Origin: DASUVJ01 sp036378995
GTDB taxonomy: Bacteria; Patescibacteriota; Saccharimonadia; Saccharimonadales; Saccharimonadaceae
NCBI GenBank assembly: GCA_036378995.1
Contig: DASUVJ010000023.1
Span: 1 to 8,925 of the forward strand
Direction: 5' to 3'
Length of the DNA: 8,925 nt
Shown one piece after another: positions 5,650-8,925 of this stretch (position 1 is its first letter; every line of letters begins with the position of its first letter). A model generated the notes under the pieces. That model did not search any database. It was not told where the DNA came from and saw nothing but the letters and a program-made list of their open reading frames with translations. A program made the translations under genes and the position numbers.

Positions 5650-6246
5650 CTACTTTTCTTGGCCAAGGTATTTTTTAGCAATTTCGGCTGCATCGTCGTA
5701 GCCTTGGGCAGTGACGCGCATGGTCTGGGACGTGCCCTTACCTTCGATCAGGAATTTTGGCTTCATCTTCTTTAGGTAGCCGGTGAAGTTACTCTTATTT
5801 AGTACACCGTACTCAGTACACTCCTTGCGGATGACATCGAAGCTGGTTACGCCATCCTCATCGAACTTAGCAGCTTGCCGACCTGCACATATAAGCGCGG
5901 CAATCTGCTGCGTGGCTAGAGCCTGTGATTTTTTAGGTAGAATCTTTGTGTCCAGAATCAGTCGCAGATCATCTTCGCCATCCGAGTGATAGAGTTTTGC
6001 TACATCTCCTGCGCTAATGCCAAGACGGGCGGCAATGGTGCTCTGCCAGTCGGTAGGACCTTGGAATCCATCGGGTTGTGCGCCGGTTCCACTATTAGCT
6101 CCCTGTATTTGCCCAGCGACGCCTTTGCCTAGCAAGGAGCCGAGTACGATCTTGAACCCCTGAAGTTTAAAATCCTTGTCAGTTAAGTCGCTAACGGCAG
6201 CATAAGCTTCGTTAACTTTGTCTTTTAGCACCTCTGTTTTTTCCAT
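5650..6246 (-). CDS. Hypothetical protein with wHTH-like C-terminus (operon gene 1)
   Basis: A 198-residue soluble protein and the first gene of the operon. The N-terminal part (1-50) has a charged helix and FKIVLGSLLGKGVAGQI (31-47), a motif shared in form with the last gene of the operon. A Gly/Pro-rich linker (48-66) follows. Residues 67-120 read WQSTIAARLGISAGDVAKLY, then DDLRLILDTKILPKKSQA, then TQQIAALICAGRQAAKFDE (112-130). The C-terminus has VTSFDVIRKECTEYGVLNKS (133-152), NFTGYLKKMKPKFLIEGKG (153-171) and RVTAQGYDDAAEIAKKYLG (177-195), which is a winged-helix layout. The pattern ATxQIALLxxAGRQAAxxDE...EIRxxCxxYG is familiar to me from uncharacterised proteins of other bacteria, so this is a conserved family, but I know no function. 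Expression should be strong: it has AGGAGGAG 5 nt before the ATG and a good promoter upstream. Confidence 0.7.
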   Translation of the reverse strand: MEKTEVLKDKVNEAYAAVSDLTDKDFKLQGFKIVLGSLLGKGVAGQIQGANSGTGAQPDGFQGPTDWQSTIAARLGISAGDVAKLYHSDGEDDLRLILDTKILPKKSQALATQQIAALICAGRQAAKFDEDGVTSFDVIRKECTEYGVLNKSNFTGYLKKMKPKFLIEGKGTSQTMRVTAQGYDDAAEIAKKYLGQEK

Positions 6247-6251
6247 ATCTA

Positions 6252-6259
6252 CTCCTCCT
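6252..6259 (-). promoter_or_regulatory. Strong Shine-Dalgarno of the four-gene operon
   Basis: AGGAGGAG on the minus strand, with 5 nt to the ATG at 6246. It fixes the start of operon gene 1 and is by far the best ribosome binding site in the window, in contrast to the solitary genes with no leader. Confidence 0.8.
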
Positions 6260-6279
6260 GGAAAACTTATTGTGCTTTC

Positions 6280-6308
6280 ATCATAGCTATTTTTTTAAGG
6301 ATTGTAAA
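6280..6308 (-). promoter_or_regulatory. Promoter of the four-gene operon
   Basis: TTTACA (6303-6308) as -35 and TATGAT (6280-6285) as -10, each matching consensus at five of six positions, with the ideal 17-bp spacer that contains an A-tract. Transcription should start near 6273, giving a leader of about 27 nt with the AGGAGGAG site. It resembles a housekeeping (sigma-70-type) promoter, so the operon may be constitutively transcribed unless a repressor acts here. Confidence 0.7.
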
Positions 6309-6386
6309 TACTTTTTCGTTGCACTATCTGTAAATATAGCACGAGATTTAGCTAAGTGTCGTTTACCTTATTTTATACGTCTGTGC

Positions 6387-6497
6387 AATTTTAGCTTACC
6401 CTCTAACACCTATGGAAGTATTCTAGCTGGAAGATGATTTCGATGAAAATAGCGAAGAGTCGAAGGAAAAAGTAATATTATCTTGCCTCTAACACCT
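6387..6497 (-). repeat. Pair of imperfect 24-25 bp direct repeats upstream of the operon
   Basis: Read on the minus strand, both copies begin AGGTGTTAGAGG (12 of 12 identical; 6486-6497 and 6400-6411) and continue as C-AAG-A-TAA-T-ATT (to 6474) and GT-AAG-C-TAA-A-ATT (to 6387). They lie 86 bp apart, about 80 and 165 bp upstream of the operon's -35 box. Two copies at this spacing do not make a CRISPR array; protein binding sites or duplication relics are possible. Confidence 0.45.
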
Positions 6498-6709
6498 TTA
6501 TAAACTAAATACTGCTAATACTATGTATCCTTATACGTGTTATTGTTTTAATATTAGCACATTAAACATTCTTAAGAGTTGGCGGTTCTCCGGAATATAG
6601 CTAAAATGTCACAAAGTAGATTGGAGCACTGAACGAAACTTAGTCGCAATAATAGATGCCAATCCCTGTTCGCTATGCAAAATTTTGGAAACCTAATCGA
6701 AAGGGGTAA

Positions 6710-6728
6710 GGAGAGGCGGGATTCGAAC
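6710..6728 (-). pseudogene. tRNA-like 3'-end fragment (T-loop to acceptor)
   Basis: On the minus strand GTTCGAATCCCGCCTCTCC reads as a T-loop (TTCGAAT), the 3' half of a T-stem (CCCGC) and part of an acceptor strand similar to bacterial tRNA-Ser ends. The sequence on the 5' side (AGAACAAAAA) cannot pair with the T-stem half, and the following bases do not give a proper CCA end, so it is not an intact tRNA. It may be a relic of a lost tRNA gene or a former attachment site. Confidence 0.4.
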
Positions 6729-6740
6729 TTTTTGTTCTAA

Positions 6741-6770
6741 AAAAGACTACAGTTCAATCTGTAGTCTTTT
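6741..6770. terminator. Terminator-like hairpin next to the partial tRNA copy
   Basis: A perfect 12-bp stem (6741-6752 with 6759-6770, arms AAAAGACTACAG and CTGTAGTCTTTT) around a 6-nt loop. The stem ends in T-runs on both strands, so it could work in either direction. On the minus strand it follows the tRNA-Gln-like fragment by 8 nt, the same order as the intact tRNA and its own terminator. Confidence 0.65.
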
Positions 6771-6778
6771 CAATAATC

Positions 6779-6806
6779 TCATGGCTGGGGTGGAGGGATT
6801 GTCGAA
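6779..6806 (-). repeat. Partial duplicate of the tRNA-Gln 3' end (att-like direct repeat)
   Basis: Bases 6779-6800 are identical over 22 bp to 7022-7043, which is the last 19 nt of tRNA-Gln including CCA plus 3 nt downstream. After a 2-base insertion (6801-6802) the T-loop bases CGAA also match (6803-6806), and then similarity stops. A short identical copy of a tRNA 3' end in direct orientation is the usual mark of site-specific integration by a tyrosine recombinase. Only 243 bp separate the copies and there is no integrase between them, so this would be a scar. A degraded duplicate tRNA gene is the alternative. Confidence 0.6.
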
Positions 6807-6884
6807 GTGGTTATCCTAATATAATAAGTCATTTCTTTCAACAGACATTGAGGGATATCAGCTAAGGCCTCTTTCGCTTGCTCA

Positions 6885-6911
6885 TTCTGGTAAGAGTAAA
6901 CTCTTCCAGAA
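6885..6911. repeat. Inverted repeat (hairpin) downstream of tRNA-Gln
   Basis: Arms 6885-6890/6906-6911 and 6892-6897/6900-6905 give 12 base pairs with one bulged T (6891) and a very tight 2-nt loop. There is no flanking T-run, so it is not a typical terminator. As DNA it is a nearly perfect palindrome, of the kind found in REP-like elements. Confidence 0.45.
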
Positions 6912-6932
6912 TTTCGCTTCGCTTCACCGAAC

Positions 6933-6961
6933 CCCGCGTCGTTTTGCTTTGCAAAACCGGG
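6933..6961. repeat. Second inverted repeat (hairpin) downstream of tRNA-Gln
   Basis: GTTTTGC (6941-6947) pairs with GCAAAAC (6951-6957) over a TTT loop. CCCG (6933-6936) can pair with CGGG (6958-6961) below a one-sided 4-nt bulge. Together with the hairpin at 6885-6911 and the TTCGCTTCGCTTC tandem between them (6913-6925), it may form one composite repeat element. Confidence 0.4.
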
Positions 6962-6986
6962 CGTTCAGATCACAACCATGGCAAAG

Positions 6987-7022
6987 AAAATAGTCTTAGA
7001 TCAGAAGACCTAAGACTATTTT
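6987..7022 (-). terminator. Rho-independent terminator of tRNA-Gln
   Basis: A perfect 13-bp stem (6987-6999 with 7010-7022) with a 10-nt loop starts 2 nt after the tRNA CCA end and finishes in TTTT on the minus strand. No terminator is seen between the ATPase stop and the tRNA, so it may end both transcripts. Confidence 0.8.
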
Positions 7023-7024
7023 CA

Positions 7025-7099
7025 TGGCTGGGGTGGAGGGATTCGAACCCCCGAATGCATGGACCAAAACCATGTGCCTTACCACTTGGCGACACCCCA
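7025..7099 (-). tRNA. tRNA-Gln (anticodon UUG)
   Basis: A complete 75-nt tRNA with an encoded CCA end. The acceptor stem TGGGGTG/CACCCCA pairs at all seven positions, with discriminator G. The D-arm is GCCAAGTGGTAAGGC. The anticodon stem CATGG/CCATG encloses the loop TTTTGGT, giving the anticodon UUG (7065-7067), which decodes CAA and by wobble CAG. The T-arm is GGGGG-TTCGAAT-CCCTC with one G-U pair. No intron or unusual arm is present. The T-arm/acceptor end is the part duplicated at 6779-6806, and its 3' end points toward the four-gene operon. The gene follows the ATPase stop by 38 nt and appears to have its own promoter. Confidence 0.97.
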
Positions 7100-7110
7100 A
7101 AACATTGGTA

Positions 7111-7128
7111 AGTATACCATAATGGTAT
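7111..7128 (-). promoter_or_regulatory. tRNA-Gln promoter -10 with overlapping palindrome
   Basis: TATACT (7111-7116, minus strand) preceded by TGG makes an extended -10, placing the start a few bases before the tRNA at 7099. ATACCAT (7114-7120) and ATGGTAT (7122-7128) form a 7-bp inverted repeat with a 1-nt centre that overlaps the -10 box. No clear -35 box is visible. The dyad may be chance or a regulator site. Confidence 0.5.
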
Positions 7129-7137
7129 CTGTTTTTG

Positions 7138-8925
7138 CTAGGTGTTTGCCCTGCTTGGCAGGAAGCAGCGGCGGCCGATCCATTTGTGGATCTCGACGAT
7201 GGTAATCGGTACAACGAACGCGACGGCGGCGGTGATGGCAAGATCGCCTATCGCAACTGACGTAATGTGTAGCAACGGTCCGAATGGACCGAATAAAACA
7301 AGTCCCTGAAGGATAAGCCCGACAGTAAGCCCGATATAGAACTTTCCATTGAATACGCCAAGACGGCTAAAGAGCGATTGGTATTCGCTGCGGGCACAGA
7401 ACGCACTTGCCCACTGCATGACAACGAGTGATGAGAATGCGATGGTGCGGCCGTAATCGTGGCCGTACTGTGCGCTGTACGCGGCGTACAGACTAATTGT
7501 GAGGCCAGCCATGGTCAGTGCGATGAGCACCATACGGGATATGAGGTATTTATTAAGGATAGGCGCGGTCGGTGGCAGAGGTTTTGCGGTCATGTTGGTT
7601 TTTTCGCCCGGCTCGAGCCCCAAGGGAATTACCATGGACGTATCCGTAACGAGGTTGATCCAGAGGATTTGTACAGGCATGAGGGGCACGGGGAGGCCAA
7701 CGACAAGTGCACCGATCATGGTAAGGACCTCACCTGTATTGGTCGCAAGCAGATAGTACAGCATGCGCCGGACATTGGCGAATATGGTGCGGCCTTCGCG
7801 CATGGCATCAACGATGCCTTTAAAGTTGTCGTCGGTCAGGATGATATCGCCGGCGTCTTTTGCAATGTGTGCCCCGCTCCCCATGGCGACACCCACATGG
7901 GCGTTAGTGAGTGCTGGTACGTCGTTGACGCCGTCGCCGGTCATGGCGGTGATATTGTGTTTTTTAAGGATGGAGAGGATGCGGTATTTGTGCTCGGGGA
8001 TGACGCGAGAGAAGACGCGGATTTCGTCGATGATTTTCTCTAGCTCTTCGTCGCTCATTACATGCATGCGGCGGCTGTCGAATACTTGGTCGCGGCGCGA
8101 GACCATGCCGAGTTGTTTGCCGATGTGAAACGCAGTTTCGAAGTGGTCGCCCGTGATCATGCGGACAGTCACGCCGGCATTAAGGGCTGTTTCGATCGCC
8201 TTTTTAGCTTCCGGTCGGAGAACATCGGCGACCGCAGCGAAGCCATCAAATTCTAATTTGGTTTTTTTGAGATCGCGCAGGAGTTTAATAGGCTTTTTGC
8301 TATCGAGATGCGCGAGAGCAATCACGCGGTACCCCTCGCCTGTTAGCTTATGAAGCATCGCCTCGGCCTGCTCGCGTTCGTTCTCTGTTAAATCACTGGC
8401 TGCTAGTACCTGCTCGGGTGCACCCTTAAGCGCTAAATGGTAATCACTCCCTTTGTGCCATAAGTTACCGCTCATTGCCATAGCTTGGTCAAACGGGAAT
8501 GTCTCGGCAGGCTGGTACTTAGAAATAGCCGCTCCCTGCTCTTCGGTGTACGCCATAAACGCGTCATCGAGCGGATCATGAAGCTTGCCGTCACGGCGGT
8601 TAATACTGCCGGCCATAGTAGAAACGAGCGATGATGAAAGCGTCCAAGTATTTAATACGGTCAGTTTGTTTTTCGTAAGTGTGCCGGTTTTATCCGTTGC
8701 AATGGTGGTAATGGTGCCGATAGTCTCAATGGCGCGCATTGTACGGACAAGTGCCTTTTTAGCAGCCATGCGGCGCATACCAAGCACCAGTACAACAGAG
8801 ATAGCCACCGGGAGACTTTCTGGTACGGCGCTGACGGAAAGCGCGATAATAAACCTGAAGCTTTCGGCGAGTTCCATCCCGCGGAGTTGCGATAAGATAA
8901 ACGCGCCCACGGCCATGGCGGCGAC
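7138..8925 (-). CDS. P2-type cation-transporting ATPase, probably Ca2+ (N-terminus beyond the window)
   Basis: The right edge cuts the gene; 595 residues remain (the open frame continues to base 8925, so the ATG at 8916 is internal). Numbering from that Met: PESLP in TM4 (32-36), phosphorylation site DKTGTLT (Asp75), nucleotide-binding KGAPE (164-168), TGDH (255-258), TGDGVND (326-332), then TM5-TM10 from about 385 to 578. Residues that bind Ca2+ in SERCA have counterparts: Glu33 in PESLP, Asn393 and Glu396 in TM5 (ATNTGEVL), Asn421, Thr424 and Asp425 in TM6 (NLVTD). The TM8 Glu of SERCA is replaced around LVVMQW, where Gln501 resembles plasma-membrane pumps. The protein should export Ca2+ (or a related cation) across the membrane using ATP; Na+/K+-like use is less likely. 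The missing part (actuator domain, TM1-3) would be roughly 260-300 residues. It ends in a TAG 38 nt before tRNA-Gln. Confidence 0.92.
   Translation of the reverse strand, partial: VAAMAVGAFILSQLRGMELAESFRFIIALSVSAVPESLPVAISVVLVLGMRRMAAKKALVRTMRAIETIGTITTIATDKTGTLTKNKLTVLNTWTLSSSLVSTMAGSINRRDGKLHDPLDDAFMAYTEEQGAAISKYQPAETFPFDQAMAMSGNLWHKGSDYHLALKGAPEQVLAASDLTENEREQAEAMLHKLTGEGYRVIALAHLDSKKPIKLLRDLKKTKLEFDGFAAVADVLRPEAKKAIETALNAGVTVRMITGDHFETAFHIGKQLGMVSRRDQVFDSRRMHVMSDEELEKIIDEIRVFSRVIPEHKYRILSILKKHNITAMTGDGVNDVPALTNAHVGVAMGSGAHIAKDAGDIILTDDNFKGIVDAMREGRTIFANVRRMLYYLLATNTGEVLTMIGALVVGLPVPLMPVQILWINLVTDTSMVIPLGLEPGEKTNMTAKPLPPTAPILNKYLISRMVLIALTMAGLTISLYAAYSAQYGHDYGRTIAFSSLVVMQWASAFCARSEYQSLFSRLGVFNGKFYIGLTVGLILQGLVLFGPFGPLLHITSVAIGDLAITAAVAFVVPITIVEIHKWIGRRCFLPSRANT

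Larger units (their letters stand above)
6247..7024. other. Gene-free, AT-rich intergenic stretch between the operon and tRNA-Gln
   Basis: No credible protein gene is found on either strand. From left to right it holds the operon promoter, two imperfect 24-25 bp direct repeats (6387-6411, 6474-6497), a plain AT-rich part (about 6500-6700) in which I see nothing definite, a tRNA-like 3' fragment (6710-6728), a terminator-like hairpin (6741-6770), a partial copy of the tRNA-Gln 3' end (6779-6806), two further hairpins (6885-6911, 6933-6961) and the tRNA terminator (6987-7022). Base composition changes from AT-rich on the left to more GC-rich after about 6780. Confidence 0.7.

Noticed and set aside
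6352..6492. A possible gene fossil: a hydrophobic stretch, an amber stop, then LEDDFDENSEESKEKVILSCL
   Set aside because: The frame has an in-frame TAG at 6424-6426, no ribosome binding site and no usable start before the hydrophobic part; AT-rich DNA gives such hydrophobic stretches by chance.
6387..6497. A degenerate CRISPR array
   Set aside because: Only two imperfect copies exist, 86 bp apart, and no cas gene is in the window; repeat and spacing sizes do not fit an array.
6878..7111. A 77-codon open frame on the plus strand
   Set aside because: Its C-terminal part (LGWRDSNPRM...ALPLGDTP) is the antisense translation of tRNA-Gln, a known artefact, and its N-terminal part runs through the hairpins.
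6996..7241. An 81-codon open frame on the minus strand across the tRNA
   Set aside because: It runs through the tRNA and overlaps the 3' end of the ATPase in another frame; no protein-like pattern.
7459..8043. A 194-codon open frame antisense to the ATPase
   Set aside because: The ATPase on the other strand has unmistakable motifs; the antisense frame is a shadow caused by its codon bias, rich in His, Gly, Asp and Cys without structure.

Overview
The window is about 8.9 kb of gene-dense bacterial DNA. Eleven protein genes can be supported (two cut by the window edges), plus one tRNA gene. TAA, TAG and TGA all serve as stops, so the code is standard. Genes are short and packed: three convergent pairs end 1, 1 and 23 nt apart, and one four-gene operon has start/stop overlaps. 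Several solitary genes have a -10-like box only 6 nt from the start codon, which suggests leaderless mRNAs. The gene mix, compactness and tiny hypothetical proteins would fit a Patescibacteria/CPR genome, perhaps Saccharibacteria. That is an inference of low to moderate confidence, because the window holds no phylogenetic marker gene.

Layout from left to right. At 1-237 is the C-terminus of a guanidino-group-modifying enzyme (arginine deiminase/CtlX-like) with its catalytic Cys. At 239-787 (minus) is a PadR-type regulator, divergent from an NTF2/SnoaL-like protein gene (884-1333); their shared intergenic region carries a palindrome and a 21-bp near-identical direct repeat. At 1357-2454 (minus) is an M20-family metallohydrolase. 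At 2491-3033 (minus) is an Imm5-like helical protein. At 3103-3624 (minus) is a helical protein with an RNxxxH motif, as in HEPN domains, divergent from a 64-residue hypothetical protein (3707-3901).

At 3903-6246 (minus) is a coupled four-gene operon (198, 138, 185 and 253 aa in transcription order) driven by one clear promoter and a strong ribosome binding site. The first three proteins look like small winged-helix proteins. The last fuses a similar N-terminal domain to a phospholipase D-like domain with a modified HKD motif. I do not recognise this combination as a named system, and it is the best candidate here for an undescribed multi-protein machine.

At 6247-7024 there is no credible gene. 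This AT-rich stretch holds the operon promoter, a pair of 24-25 bp direct repeats, four hairpins (two terminator-like) and two tRNA 3'-end fragments. One fragment shares 22 bp exactly with the end of the intact tRNA-Gln(UUG) gene at 7025-7099 (minus). The tRNA 3' end faces the operon, the usual orientation for integration at a tRNA gene, so the operon side may be an accreted island. From 7138 to the right edge (minus) is the C-terminal two thirds of a P2-type, probably Ca2+-transporting, P-type ATPase.
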